From: Brevibacterium pigmentatum
GTDB lineage: Bacteria > Actinomycetota > Actinomycetes > Actinomycetales > Brevibacteriaceae
Reading direction: 5' to 3'
Length of the DNA: 64,000 nt
Assembly: GCF_011617465.1 (NCBI RefSeq)
Contig: NZ_CP050153.1
Location: 3,100,001-3,164,000 of the forward strand
This document shows, piece by piece, positions 1-7,671 of the stretch; the stretch's first letter is position 1, and every line of letters begins with the position of its first letter. Below the pieces are notes generated by a model. That model had not been told where the DNA came from, did not search any database, and saw only the letters and a list, made by a program, of their open reading frames with translations. The position numbers and the translations under genes are program-made.

Positions 1-83
1 GACTTTCCGCCGCCGGGGAGCGGCCGGTCGATCGTTATGGCGGTGTTATCGAATTCCTCGGGATTCAGGGCCGGTCCGCTACA
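1..83. other. unassigned left edge
   Basis: No complete gene can be assigned here. On the minus strand one frame reads like coding sequence for about 20 residues but shows no ATG, GTG or TTG start after the last stop. It could be the edge of a neighbour outside the window or the 3' untranslated end of the SDR gene. Confidence 0.4.
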
Positions 84-776
84 TCACTCGACGAATCGGC
101 CGCGGTCGCCTGACAGGCCTGCCTTGAGTATTGTGGCCGCATCGTCGGCCAGGATCTCGTTCACCCCGTCTTCGAACTGGTCGAGGGCGGTGGCGACGAG
201 TTCGTCCGGGCGGTTCTTGGGGACATCGATTCCTGCCATCATGTCGGTGTCGGTGCTTCCAAGCAGCATCGAGCTGACCTGGATGCCGGCCCCAGCCAGC
301 TCTTCACGCAGCCCGTTCGACATCGCCCAGTTCGCCGCTTTGGACGCCCCATAGGAGTTCGAGTGTTCGTAACCCAGCCAGGCCATGACAGAGGAGACGT
401 TGAGAAAGGCGCCGCGGCCGCGCTTCCGCATGGCCGGGGCGAACGCCCGGACCATACGCAGGGCACCGAAATAGTTGATGTCGATCTCTCGCCTGATATC
501 GCGCATCTCTCCATCGATGAGGCGGGCGAATGAGGAGAATCCTGCGTTGTTGATGACGATGTCTGCTTGGCCGACCGCGCGAGCCGCCTCCTCGACCTGC
601 TGCTGGTCGGTGACGTCGAGACTAATTGGTTCGACTCCGGGCACGTCGACTGACTCTGGACGGCGCGCTGCCGCATAGACTCTTGCGGCGCCGCGCTCGA
701 GCATCTGCGTGGCGAACTGAGCCCCCAGTCCGCGGTTCGCTCCGGTGATGACGACAACGCTGTACTTGATCTTCAT
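84..776 (-). CDS. SDR family oxidoreductase
   Basis: A 230-residue short-chain dehydrogenase/reductase, the usual length for the classical family, expected to be a cytosolic NAD(P)H-dependent oxidoreductase. The cofactor motif TGANRGLG is at residues 11-18, followed by the NNAG motif, the catalytic serine in NVSSV and the YGASK (YxxxK) active site. The start at 776 is preferred over an upstream in-frame ATG at 803 because a GGAAG ribosome site lies about 8 nt before it. It is divergent from a MerR regulator, with a MerR-type promoter between them, so induction by that regulator is likely. The substrate cannot be read from the sequence. Confidence 0.9.
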   Translation of the reverse strand: MKIKYSVVVITGANRGLGAQFATQMLERGAARVYAAARRPESVDVPGVEPISLDVTDQQQVEEAARAVGQADIVINNAGFSSFARLIDGEMRDIRREIDINYFGALRMVRAFAPAMRKRGRGAFLNVSSVMAWLGYEHSNSYGASKAANWAMSNGLREELAGAGIQVSSMLLGSTDTDMMAGIDVPKNRPDELVATALDQFEDGVNEILADDAATILKAGLSGDRGRFVE

Positions 777-824
777 GACTGTGCTTCCTTTCGCATCTCC
801 CACCGGTTCAGGCGGGTGCTTCGA

Positions 825-855
825 TGCTAAAATCTGACGTGGACGTCAGCTTCAA
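825..855 (-). promoter_or_regulatory. MerR-type promoter and operator
   Basis: On the minus strand a -35 box TTGAAG (850-855) and a -10 box TTAGCA (825-830) are separated by exactly 19 nt (831-849). The spacer contains the inverted repeat CTGACGT-GG-ACGTCAG (834-849). A 19-bp spacer carrying a dyad is the signature of promoters untwisted by MerR proteins. It drives the SDR gene and lies just upstream of the MerR gene. Confidence 0.75.
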
Positions 856-868
856 GGCAAAGAGACAC

Positions 869-1228
869 ATGTCACAGATTCCGCAGTCGCCGGCCCTGTT
901 ATCGATCGGTGAGACCGCACGTCGCTCCGGCAGCAGTCCGCGTGCCCTGCGCTACTACGAAGAACAGGGCCTCCTCGCGCCGGAGCGCACCGAGGGTGGT
1001 CAACGTCGCTATCCAGCTGACGCTGTTGAGCGGGTCCTCCTTTACCGAAGGCTCATCGACGCCGGCCTCGGCACCGAGGTGATTCGAGAGCTTCTGCCTT
1101 GCATGAATGGTTCAGCGACTTCTGACACCGTGGCCACGCTGCAACGCGAGCACAAGAAACTGCTTGCTCAAGCCAGGGAGCTCGAGGCGGCCGCAGGCAG
1201 GTTGGAAAGCATCCTCGAATCGCTCTGA
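869..1228 (+). CDS. MerR family transcriptional regulator
   Basis: A 119-residue regulator. An N-terminal winged helix-turn-helix of MerR type (IGETARRSGSSPRALRYYEE, with the following GGQRRY wing) is followed by a C-terminal coiled-coil dimer helix. There is no cysteine-rich metal-binding tail, which argues for a small-molecule sensor rather than a metal sensor. The ATG at 869 is chosen because the conserved domain begins a few residues after it; the upstream ATG at 824 would overlap the operator. It probably controls the divergent SDR gene through the dyad at 834-849 and may autoregulate. Confidence 0.88.
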   Translation: MSQIPQSPALLSIGETARRSGSSPRALRYYEEQGLLAPERTEGGQRRYPADAVERVLLYRRLIDAGLGTEVIRELLPCMNGSATSDTVATLQREHKKLLAQARELEAAAGRLESILESL

Positions 1229-1232
1229 ACTC

Positions 1233-1262
1233 CCGAGAGCGGTGTGCCGGTGAGAGTCTCGG
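1233..1262. terminator. stem-loop between convergent genes
   Basis: CCGAGA (1233-1238) pairs with TCTCGG (1257-1262), just after the MerR stop and before the end of the convergent aminotransferase gene. It is short and has no clear T-tract. Confidence 0.35.
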
Positions 1263-1272
1263 ACGACGCGCT

Positions 1273-2415
1273 TCAGGGAGACGCAGAGTTTGTCACTGCG
1301 TTGAGCGCCGTGTCGACATCGGCTTCGTCGTTAAAGAGGTGGAATCCGAAGCGCATGTTCCCTCCGGCCTGCGAGTATCGCACTCCAGCCGCGTCGAGCC
1401 GGTCGAGAGCCGCGGGCCACGACTGCTGGGCGTCGTCGAGGCCGATCGTCACGATGGCTGAGTTTGACTTCTCCAGACCGAGCCCGGTTCTGAAACGGTT
1501 GGCCAAGGCGAGGTCGTGGGTGTGGATCTGGTCGACATCGACGTCGAGCAGCAGTTCGAGCGCTGGAGCCGTGCCGACCCACGAGTGCCAGGCCGGTGAG
1601 ATGTCGAAGGCGCGAGCACCGTCGGCCAGATGCATCGGCATCCCGTAGCTGGCTGCTCCCCCGGCAGCGAACCACCCGGCGGCCAGAGGCTTGAGCCGGT
1701 CGAAGCACTCCGCACGGCGGGGATGAGAGTCGTCGGCGGCTGCCAACTGCGACGGCATCGTGAGGAACGCCGTCCCGCGCGGGGCGCACAGCCATTTGTA
1801 GGCGGCGACGGCGAGGAAGTCGACCTCGGAGGCGTTGAGCGGCAGCCATCCGGCCGCCTGCGTGCCGTCGAGGACAGTGAGTGCCCCAACTTCTCGGGCG
1901 GCACGGGTGGTCGCTGAGATGTCGGCGACCTCGCCGGTCGCGGACTGTGCGGCGGAGAAGGACACGAGCGTCGTGGACTCGTCGACCGCCTCGGCGAGGG
2001 TGTTCAGCGGCGCGGTGCGCACCCGCACCCCACGGTCGGCGTGGACGGCGAAAGGGTAGACCCCGGAGGTGAACTCGATGTCAGGGATGAGGACCTCCGC
2101 GCCGTCAGGCAGCGCAGCGGCGATCGGGGCGAGCAACTGGGATACGGCGGCCCCGGTGGCCACCTGATCTGCGGGAACACCGACGAGGCGACCGAAGAGT
2201 TCTCGGCTGGTGTCGACCGATTCCGCCCACCGCGGCCAGGGGACGCTTCCGGCCCGCCACTCGTCGAGGGATCGTTGCAGCGCATTCCATCCGCGCCGAG
2301 GCGGCGGACCGTAGGAGCAGGAATCGAGGAAGGCCTTCTGCACGTCCCATTCGGTACGGGCCTGCGCGATAGTCAGACAGGAGGTGGAGCTGGTGGGATC
2401 GTCATTGATGTCCAT
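1273..2415 (-). CDS. class V aminotransferase
   Basis: A 380-residue fold-type I PLP enzyme of the class V (cysteine desulfurase/kynureninase-like) group. The probable PLP lysine is in AVAAYKWL, preceded by the LTVLDGTQAAGW aspartate motif. The start at 2415 (MDINDD) is chosen because the longer reading frame runs into fdhD and has no conserved sequence upstream. It is the last gene of an apparent mogA-fdhD-aminotransferase operon, 44 nt after fdhD. Its neighbours hint at sulfur transfer for molybdenum-enzyme maturation, but there is no clear active cysteine loop, so the reaction is open. Confidence 0.8.
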   Translation of the reverse strand: MDINDDPTSSTSCLTIAQARTEWDVQKAFLDSCSYGPPPRRGWNALQRSLDEWRAGSVPWPRWAESVDTSRELFGRLVGVPADQVATGAAVSQLLAPIAAALPDGAEVLIPDIEFTSGVYPFAVHADRGVRVRTAPLNTLAEAVDESTTLVSFSAAQSATGEVADISATTRAAREVGALTVLDGTQAAGWLPLNASEVDFLAVAAYKWLCAPRGTAFLTMPSQLAAADDSHPRRAECFDRLKPLAAGWFAAGGAASYGMPMHLADGARAFDISPAWHSWVGTAPALELLLDVDVDQIHTHDLALANRFRTGLGLEKSNSAIVTIGLDDAQQSWPAALDRLDAAGVRYSQAGGNMRFGFHLFNDEADVDTALNAVTNSASP

Positions 2416-2459
2416 GCCAGCGAATCTAGCACCGGAACCGCGGGGCCGCCTCGGCGAAT

Positions 2460-3341
2460 TCAGGCCACGCGCTCGGGGTACGAGTAGGCGTTGAACCTGC
2501 CCTTGCGGTTGAAGCCGATGACGGTCACGCCTACGTCTTTGCCGTGGTCGACGGCCATCGCCGAGGGGGCGCTGACGGCGGACATCATCGGGATGCCGGC
2601 CATGGCGCACTTCTGAACGAGCTCGAACGATGCCCGCGCGGACACCTGCAGCACGGTCTGGCGCAGCGGCAGGCCCCGGTTGGCCATGGCCCAGCCGATG
2701 ACCTTGTCGACGGCATTGTGCCGGCCGACATCCTCACGACCGACGAGCAGTTCGGGTTCTGTGTTCGGGTCGTCTCCGACGGCGAAGAGCGCAGCGGCAT
2801 GGACTCCGCCGGTCTTGTCGAAGATCTCCTGCGTCTGCCGCAGACGATCGGGCAGTTCACCGATCCGAGCCGCGGAAAGCAGCTTGGGGAACTCGTATTC
2901 TCCATGGTCCTCGACATGAAAGGCGCCAGGAATGAGGGGATATGCAGAGGTCTTCGTGACGGCATCGGCGGCCGCGGTTCCGCAGATCCCGCACGACGAT
3001 GAGGTGTAGACATTGCGGGCCGGAGCCGTCTCGGGGTTCCAGATTCCCGGGGCCAGGCGCACCTGGGCCACGTTATAGTTCCGGCTGCCGTCGGGGGCGA
3101 GTCCGGCGGAGAAGTTGACCTCCTCGATATCGTCCATCGACGTCACGACCGCCTCGGAGAGCAGATACCCGGCGATGAGTTCCACGTCGTGGCCGGCGGT
3201 GCGCATGGTCACGGTGTACTGCTCACCGTTGAGCTGGATCTCCAGCGGCTCCTCCCCCGCCAGGGAATCCGGGCCAGCCGAGATCTCACCGGTGGCGTCG
3301 AACTTATAGACCCGGGCTCGCACGGCCTTGCGCATCTGCAT
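2460..3341 (-). CDS. fdhD: formate dehydrogenase accessory sulfurtransferase FdhD
   Basis: A 293-residue FdhD homologue. In this family it carries sulfur from a cysteine desulfurase to the molybdenum cofactor of formate dehydrogenases. The hallmark SSSCGICG (CxxC) loop is present in the first half, along with the conserved EEPLEI and GREDVGRHNAVDK motifs. An AGAGAGG ribosome site precedes the ATG at 3341. It lies 15 nt downstream of the MogA-type gene, so the two are probably co-transcribed. No formate dehydrogenase gene is visible in this window. Confidence 0.95.
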   Translation of the reverse strand: MQMRKAVRARVYKFDATGEISAGPDSLAGEEPLEIQLNGEQYTVTMRTAGHDVELIAGYLLSEAVVTSMDDIEEVNFSAGLAPDGSRNYNVAQVRLAPGIWNPETAPARNVYTSSSCGICGTAAADAVTKTSAYPLIPGAFHVEDHGEYEFPKLLSAARIGELPDRLRQTQEIFDKTGGVHAAALFAVGDDPNTEPELLVGREDVGRHNAVDKVIGWAMANRGLPLRQTVLQVSARASFELVQKCAMAGIPMMSAVSAPSAMAVDHGKDVGVTVIGFNRKGRFNAYSYPERVA

Positions 3342-3356
3342 GTTCTCGTTCCTCTC

Positions 3357-3890
3357 TCAGACCCGGGGACCGTGGTCGGTGGTGTCCTCGACGGAGGTCT
3401 GGATGTGCTCGAGGAGGTCATCGATGACGGTGATTCCGTCCTTGACCCCACCCTTAGACCCGGGGAAGTTGATGACGAAGCTGCGTCCGCGCACTCCCGC
3501 GACTCCGCGGCTCATCACCGCCGAGGATGTCGATTCGAGACCCTTGCGCCACATCGCATAGATGAGGCCCGGCGACTGTCGTTCAAGGAGTTCGGCAGTG
3601 AACTCCGGAGTGCGATCGTCGGGAGCGAGCCCGGTCCCGCCGCTGGTGACGATGACACGAAGACGATCGACTTCCGGGGTGTCGACGAGGAGCGTTCGCA
3701 GCGCTTCACCGACGGGTTCGCCGTCCCGGACGACGATGGCGTCGGGGGTCTCATAACCGCGGCCGCGCAGCCAATCGACGAGGATCGGACCCGTCGTGTC
3801 CGCAGCCTCTCCCCTGGCCGCCGAGGTGGAGGCGATGATGACGGCAGCCTTGCGTCCCGCTCCGAGGAGTTCGCTGTTCTCTTCGCTCAC
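3357..3890 (-). CDS. MogA/MoaB family molybdenum cofactor biosynthesis protein
   Basis: A 177-residue MogA/MoaB-type protein, which adenylylates molybdopterin before metal insertion. It has the conserved VTSGGTGLAPDDRTPE motif, the SRGVAGVRG segment and an INFPGS end, all typical of the family. It is the first gene of the operon with fdhD. It could be named moaB or mogA, and length and sequence alone do not decide. It should be cytosolic. Confidence 0.9.
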   Translation of the reverse strand: MSEENSELLGAGRKAAVIIASTSAARGEAADTTGPILVDWLRGRGYETPDAIVVRDGEPVGEALRTLLVDTPEVDRLRVIVTSGGTGLAPDDRTPEFTAELLERQSPGLIYAMWRKGLESTSSAVMSRGVAGVRGRSFVINFPGSKGGVKDGITVIDDLLEHIQTSVEDTTDHGPRV

Positions 3891-4190
3891 CTATCTGTCC
3901 TCTTCCCAATTCAGTTTCAATTGCGCCTGCAGGCAGCACATCTGGCAGGTGCGCCTGCTCGCGATCCCTGCGCTCACCCACGAGGCACGGTCTTTGCCAC
4001 CATTGTCCCACTCCGGTCGGGGATGACCAGAAACGGCACGACCCCGGGTCTCGGGAAGAGAAGGCAATTCAAGGGACGAATCGCCGAGGGCTGCTCTCGC
4101 CGCTTTGCCTCGTTGGCGGTTGTTGCCAGCGTCCTGCCATGTTCGGCACATACCGTGTGATTGCAATTTCAACCAATCTTGGAGATCACC
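3891..4190. other. intergenic region upstream of mogA-type gene and DoxX
   Basis: These 300 bases separate the divergent MogA-type and DoxX genes. A long minus-strand open frame crosses them but is only the shadow of the DoxX gene. A possible plus promoter is TTGCCA (4123-4128) with CACATA or CATACC near 4147-4154. The last 45 bases resemble the DNA before the decayed DoxX copy at 7241. Confidence 0.4.
4161..4172. promoter_or_regulatory. candidate operator TTG-N6-CAA
   Basis: TTGCAATTTCAA lies between the putative -10 region and the start of the DoxX gene. The same spacing of TTG and CAA occurs at 5362-5373 and 7211-7222. It may be a MarR-type operator for the regulator at 4898. The motif is short, so this is tentative. 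Confidence 0.35.
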
Positions 4191-4670
4191 GTGTACGCAA
4201 CGACCGGACTGCCGACCTCTGCCCGCGACATCATCACTCTCATTGCCCGGATCGGCCTCGGCGCGATCTTCATCGCCCACGGGTGGCAGAAGTTCAATGA
4301 GTGGACCATCGCCGGAACGAGCGATTCGTTTGCGCAGATGGGAGTGCCGATGGCCGATATCGCGGCCCCGGTTGCAACTTTCGTCGAACTCATCGGCGGA
4401 GCACTGCTCATCCTCGGCGCGCTCACTCCCATCGTCGGATTCCTGCTGGCAGCGAATGTCATCGGCGCCCTGATCATCGTCCACCTCACCCCGACCCCGT
4501 TCGTCGATCAGGGAGGCTGGGAGCTCGTCGCAGCCCTCGCCGCAGGTGCTCTTCTGATTGCCACCGCGGGTCCCGGCCGACTGAGCATCGACCGCTTCCT
4601 CTTCGCCGGTAAGCCAGGCAAGGGGCGCAAGCACGCAAGCGATTCACAGACAGTGCCTGCAGACGCCTGA
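4191..4670 (+). CDS. DoxX family membrane protein
   Basis: A 159-residue protein with about four hydrophobic segments. It has the DoxX pattern ARIGLGAIFIAHGWQKF near the N-terminus and FVELIGGALLILGAL in the second helix pair. Family members sit in the membrane and are often linked to thiol or oxidative stress, but no reaction is established. The GTG at 4191 is preferred over a TTG at 4161: GGAG lies 7 nt upstream, and the related pseudogene at 7241 has an ATG at the aligned position. Two stem-loops follow it. The neighbouring MarR gene may regulate it. Confidence 0.85.
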   Translation: MYATTGLPTSARDIITLIARIGLGAIFIAHGWQKFNEWTIAGTSDSFAQMGVPMADIAAPVATFVELIGGALLILGALTPIVGFLLAANVIGALIIVHLTPTPFVDQGGWELVAALAAGALLIATAGPGRLSIDRFLFAGKPGKGRKHASDSQTVPADA

Positions 4671-4681
4671 GCCTGCGTAGG

Positions 4682-4712
4682 CGCCAGGCACTTGGCACAA
4701 CCAGGCCTGGCG
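4682..4712 (+). terminator. stem-loop after DoxX gene
   Basis: CGCCAGGC (4682-4689) pairs with GCCTGGCG (4705-4712), starting 12 nt after the DoxX stop. It is a plausible terminator stem without a strong T-run. Confidence 0.5.
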
Positions 4713-4726
4713 GAAGCACGGCCATA

Positions 4727-4779
4727 GGTGGGCGAAATGGTCACAGAAGACTCAAGGGAGCGTGACCATTTCGCCCACC
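4727..4779. repeat. perfect 18-bp inverted repeat
   Basis: GGTGGGCGAAATGGTCAC (4727-4744) and its exact complement (4762-4779) flank a 17-nt loop, between the DoxX gene and the MarR regulator. It is longer and more perfect than a normal terminator, and follows another stem-loop that could already serve as terminator. Confidence 0.85.
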
Positions 4780-4897
4780 GTAGCCGGCACCTCGCCGCGG
4801 GCCGTTCCCGACCCCTCGCGCAGCGCAGGTAATGTGAGAACGAATCGGGGCGGCCGTGTTGTCAGCGGCCGGTACGCAGTCAGCAGAAGGAGAAGCG

Positions 4898-5344
4898 GTG
4901 GAGGACCTGAGCCAGAGCACGCTCATCTGGCTGCGCATGGTCCGCTTCGTCCAGAACAGCAACCAGCTCTCCAACGACCACCTGCGTCAGTTCGGACTCA
5001 CCGTCGCACAGTTCGAGGCCCTTGCCCATATCCGCAATTTCGAACCGATCACGCAGTCCGCCCTCGCCGAAGGACTGACCGTCAGCGGCGGCGGGATCTC
5101 CCGCATGCTCGCCCGGCTCGAGACCGAGGGCCTCATCTCCCGCGAACAGGACTGGAAAACCAAACACATCTCGCTGACGGACAAAGGCCGCGAACTCCTC
5201 GAGCGCGCGTTTCCCTCGCAACTGGAGCAGCAGTCATCTCTCTTCGACGAGTCATTGAGCGAGGACGAGAAGGTGCAGCTGCACGCACTGATGAAGAAGC
5301 TCTACGACACCAGCCGGAAGCGCGGCGGGAGCAGTCGGGAATAA
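4898..5344 (+). CDS. MarR family transcriptional regulator
   Basis: A 148-residue winged-helix regulator with the MarR layout: a dimer helix, then AQFEALAHI, the recognition helix around TVSGGGISRMLARLE, and the wing DWKTKHISLTDKG. An AAGGAG site 5-6 nt before the GTG at 4898 decides the start over an upstream GTG at 4856. It sits 62 nt before the LLM monooxygenase start and is probably the local regulator of that operon and of DoxX. The ligand is unknown. Confidence 0.9.
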   Translation: MEDLSQSTLIWLRMVRFVQNSNQLSNDHLRQFGLTVAQFEALAHIRNFEPITQSALAEGLTVSGGGISRMLARLETEGLISREQDWKTKHISLTDKGRELLERAFPSQLEQQSSLFDESLSEDEKVQLHALMKKLYDTSRKRGGSSRE

Positions 5345-5361
5345 TCGCTCCGCGTTCTCAG

Positions 5362-5373
5362 TTGACATGGCAA
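5362..5373. promoter_or_regulatory. candidate operator/-35 region before LLM gene
   Basis: TTGACATGGCAA contains a perfect TTGACA -35 hexamer and also fits the TTG-N6-CAA pattern seen before DoxX and before the decayed DoxX copy. No convincing -10 lies at 17 nt. Confidence 0.3.
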
Positions 5374-5406
5374 ATGACATTTTCGTCGCCGTCACGAGGA
5401 GACACC

Positions 5407-6558
5407 TTGAGCGAGTCCGCGCAGCTGCCCACCACCCCGTCACAGCATTCCGGAACGGCTGGATCACAGCCGTCACAGCAGCCGAACTATATGCAGGAAT
5501 TCGGCTTCGACCGAGGCCAGGGACTGCAGTTCGGCATCTACAGCCTCGGCGATCATCTGCCCGACCCGCACGACGGATCTCGCGTCGATGCCGGCCAGCG
5601 CATCCACGAATTCATCGGCTACGCCCAGGCCGCCGAGGATGCCGGACTCGACTTCTTCAGCCTCGGCGAGAGCCATCAGGAGTTCTTCGCCTCGCAGGCC
5701 CACGCGGTCATCCTCGGAGCCATCGCCCAGGCAACGGACACCATCCGCATCGGCAGCTCCTCGACGATCCTGTCGACCTCGGACCCGGTTCGCGTGTTCG
5801 AGAACTTCGCGACGATCGATCTCATCTCCGGCGGTCGTGCCGAGCTCGTCGCCGGTCGCGCCTCCCGGATCGGCCTGTTCGAACTCCTCGGCTATGACCT
5901 GCGCGACTACGAAGAACTGTATGAGGAGAAGCTTGATCTGCTGCTCCAGATCAACCGCGAGAAGCAGGTGACCTGGTCCGGTCAGTTCCGGACGCCGCTC
6001 AACGACGCCGAAGTCCTCCCCCGCCCCACCGGGCAGGCGCTGCGCATCTGGCGTGCCGTCGGCGGAGCGCCGGCGAGCGCGGTGAAGGCGGGACTGGCCG
6101 GGGTTCCCATGGTCATGGCGCACCTCGGCGGGACCACCTCGGTGTTCAAGGGCACCGTCGATGCCTATAGGCGCGCAGCCGCTCATGCCGGGTTCGATCC
6201 GGCCACCCTGCCGATCGCCACGGCCGGTTTCTTCCACGCGGCCGAGACCTCACAGCAGGCATTGGCGGGAATGTATCCGCATATCAACGAGGGGATGAAG
6301 CGCACGAACGGGCAGGGCATGCCCAAGCAGCATTTCGCGCAGAGCGTCCACCCGGCGTCGATTGCGAACATCGGCAGCCCGCAGCAGATCATCGAGAAGA
6401 TCCTCCACCAGCATGAGGTCTTCGGTCATCAGCGCTACCTCGCGCAGATCGACTTCGGCGGGATGCCGTACGCGGAGGTGATGAAGCAGATCGAGATCAT
6501 CGGCACCGAGATCCTGCCCTCCGTGAAGAAGTACACCGCAGAGGAGGCCATCCGATGA
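5407..6558 (+). CDS. LLM class flavin-dependent oxidoreductase (CE1758-like)
   Basis: A 383-residue luciferase-like monooxygenase, a TIM-barrel enzyme that uses reduced FMN and oxygen. The segments FGIYSLGDHLPD, AAEDAGLDFFSLGESH, SSSTILSTSDPVRVFE and the glycine-rich VGGAPASAV are typical of the subfamily that is always followed by its own FMN reductase. A TTG start at 5407 is chosen because GAGGAG precedes it by 6-9 nt; the longer frame covers the MarR gene. It overlaps the reductase by 4 nt (ATGA), so the two are translationally coupled. The substrate is unknown. Confidence 0.9.
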   Translation: MSESAQLPTTPSQHSGTAGSQPSQQPNYMQEFGFDRGQGLQFGIYSLGDHLPDPHDGSRVDAGQRIHEFIGYAQAAEDAGLDFFSLGESHQEFFASQAHAVILGAIAQATDTIRIGSSSTILSTSDPVRVFENFATIDLISGGRAELVAGRASRIGLFELLGYDLRDYEELYEEKLDLLLQINREKQVTWSGQFRTPLNDAEVLPRPTGQALRIWRAVGGAPASAVKAGLAGVPMVMAHLGGTTSVFKGTVDAYRRAAAHAGFDPATLPIATAGFFHAAETSQQALAGMYPHINEGMKRTNGQGMPKQHFAQSVHPASIANIGSPQQIIEKILHQHEVFGHQRYLAQIDFGGMPYAEVMKQIEIIGTEILPSVKKYTAEEAIR

Positions 6559-7121
6559 AGATGATTCTGCTGTCCGGCTCGAACGTCGGGACGAAGACCC
6601 GGGCCGTGATCGATCACCTCGCCGAGGCGGTCGCCTCCTACGACCCGACCATCGAGTTGAGCGTCATCGATCTCGCCGAGGCGGACATGGTCTTCGCCGA
6701 CGGTCGGAACTTCACCGAGTACACCGGCGACGCCGGTCGGGTGGCCCGGGAGCTCATGGACGCCGATGCCATCATCATCGGCACCCCGATCTTCCAGGCC
6801 TCGATCCCGGCGGCACTGAAGAACGTCTTCGACTTGCTGCCGATCAGCGCATTCCTCGACAAGGTCGTCGGCGTCATCGCCACGGCCGGTTCGTCGAAGC
6901 ACTATCTCATCCCGGCTCAGCACCTGCTGCCGATCCTGACCTATATGAAGGCGCAGGTCGTCCAGCCCTATGTGTTCATCGAGGAGAGCGACCTGCACCG
7001 CGGCGAGATCGTCAGCCACGACGTGGTGCAGCGCCTCGACCGCCTCGTCGAGGACACGGTCGTCCTCACCCGCACTTTCGCATCGATCCGGGAGGAGCGG
7101 GACGCCGCCTACGGGTTCTGA
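6555..7121 (+). CDS. LLM-partnered FMN reductase (CE1759-like)
   Basis: A 188-residue flavodoxin-like NAD(P)H:FMN reductase. It begins with the phosphate-binding segment MILLSGSNVGTKTR, with IIGTPIFQASIPAALKNVFD around the flavin and a C-terminal dimer helix. It supplies reduced FMN to the monooxygenase encoded just upstream; the ATGA overlap supports a fixed pair. Homologues include SsuE/MsuE-type reductases, but the gene order points to the CE1758/CE1759 duo family. Confidence 0.9.
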   Translation: MKMILLSGSNVGTKTRAVIDHLAEAVASYDPTIELSVIDLAEADMVFADGRNFTEYTGDAGRVARELMDADAIIIGTPIFQASIPAALKNVFDLLPISAFLDKVVGVIATAGSSKHYLIPAQHLLPILTYMKAQVVQPYVFIEESDLHRGEIVSHDVVQRLDRLVEDTVVLTRTFASIREERDAAYGF

Positions 7122-7210
7122 GCGGCCACGGTCGGCCAGATTCGGGATTGTCGCAGGCGACCGAATGGTCGGTTCTCAGTACGCTGCCATGTTCACCTAT
7201 CAACGCGTGG

Positions 7211-7222
7211 TTGCACTTTCAA
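7211..7222. promoter_or_regulatory. operator-like site before decayed DoxX copy
   Basis: TTGCACTTTCAA, inside GGTTG-N6-CAACC, corresponds to the site at 4161 and lies in a duplicated stretch of upstream DNA. Confidence 0.3.
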
Positions 7223-7240
7223 CCAACCTCAGAGTTCAGC

Positions 7241-7510
7241 ATGTACGCGACGACCGGATTTCCGACCATCGCCCGCGACATCATCACCGCCATCACCCGA
7301 ATCACCCTCGGCGCTTCATCGCCGACGACTGGCAGAAGTTCAACGAGGGACCGTCGCCGGCACCACGGACTCGTTCTCGCAGATGGGAGTGCCCCTCCCC
7401 GACACCGCAGCGCCCTTCGCAACCTTCGTCGAACTCATCGGCGGCGTGCTGCTCATCCTCGGCGCACTGGCCGCAGGCACACTGCTGATCGCCGCCGCGG
7501 GCCCGCACCG
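7241..7510 (+). pseudogene. decayed duplicate of the DoxX gene
   Basis: This stretch is a degenerate second copy of the gene at 4191. It starts MYATTGFPTIARDIIT, then shifts frame near 7315 (ADDWQKFNEG is in another frame) and again near 7380, where MGVPLPDTAAP and FVELIGGVLLILGAL follow. It then jumps directly to AAGTLLIAAAGP, missing about 40 codons present in the intact gene. About 45 nt upstream are also shared. Two frameshifts plus an internal deletion leave no usable protein. Confidence 0.85.
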
Positions 7511-7602
7511 GGATGATCCCATCCCGGTGCGGGCCCGGATGCCATTCACGGCCGCCGGGCATCCGCTCCGCCACGGCAGACAAAAATCCATCGAAAATTT
7601 TG

Positions 7603-7650
7603 GTTACATTTCTGGACTACATGACCTATTGTGTAACTGAAATTACATTT
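7603..7650 (+). promoter_or_regulatory. control region of the permease operon
   Basis: An AT-rich island contains GGTTACATTTCTGG (7603-7616) and the dyad TGTAA-CTGAAA-TTACA (7632-7647) followed by TTT. The dyad resembles operators of RpiR/HexR-type regulators. A weak promoter (TTACAT at 7605, TATTGT at 7627) may lie between. Similar CATTACA motifs stand before the glutamine-synthetase-like gene at 13954. Confidence 0.5.
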
Positions 7651-7671
7651 GCCTGGAAGAACGGACGAACC

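Noticed and set aside
3891..4634. Long minus-strand open frame of 247 codons
   Set aside because: It lies opposite the DoxX gene, is made of Glu/Arg/Gly-rich shadow sequence and has no recognisable domain.
4762..5406. N-terminal extension of the monooxygenase frame
   Set aside because: It runs through the MarR gene in another frame; the TTG at 5407 has a good ribosome site.
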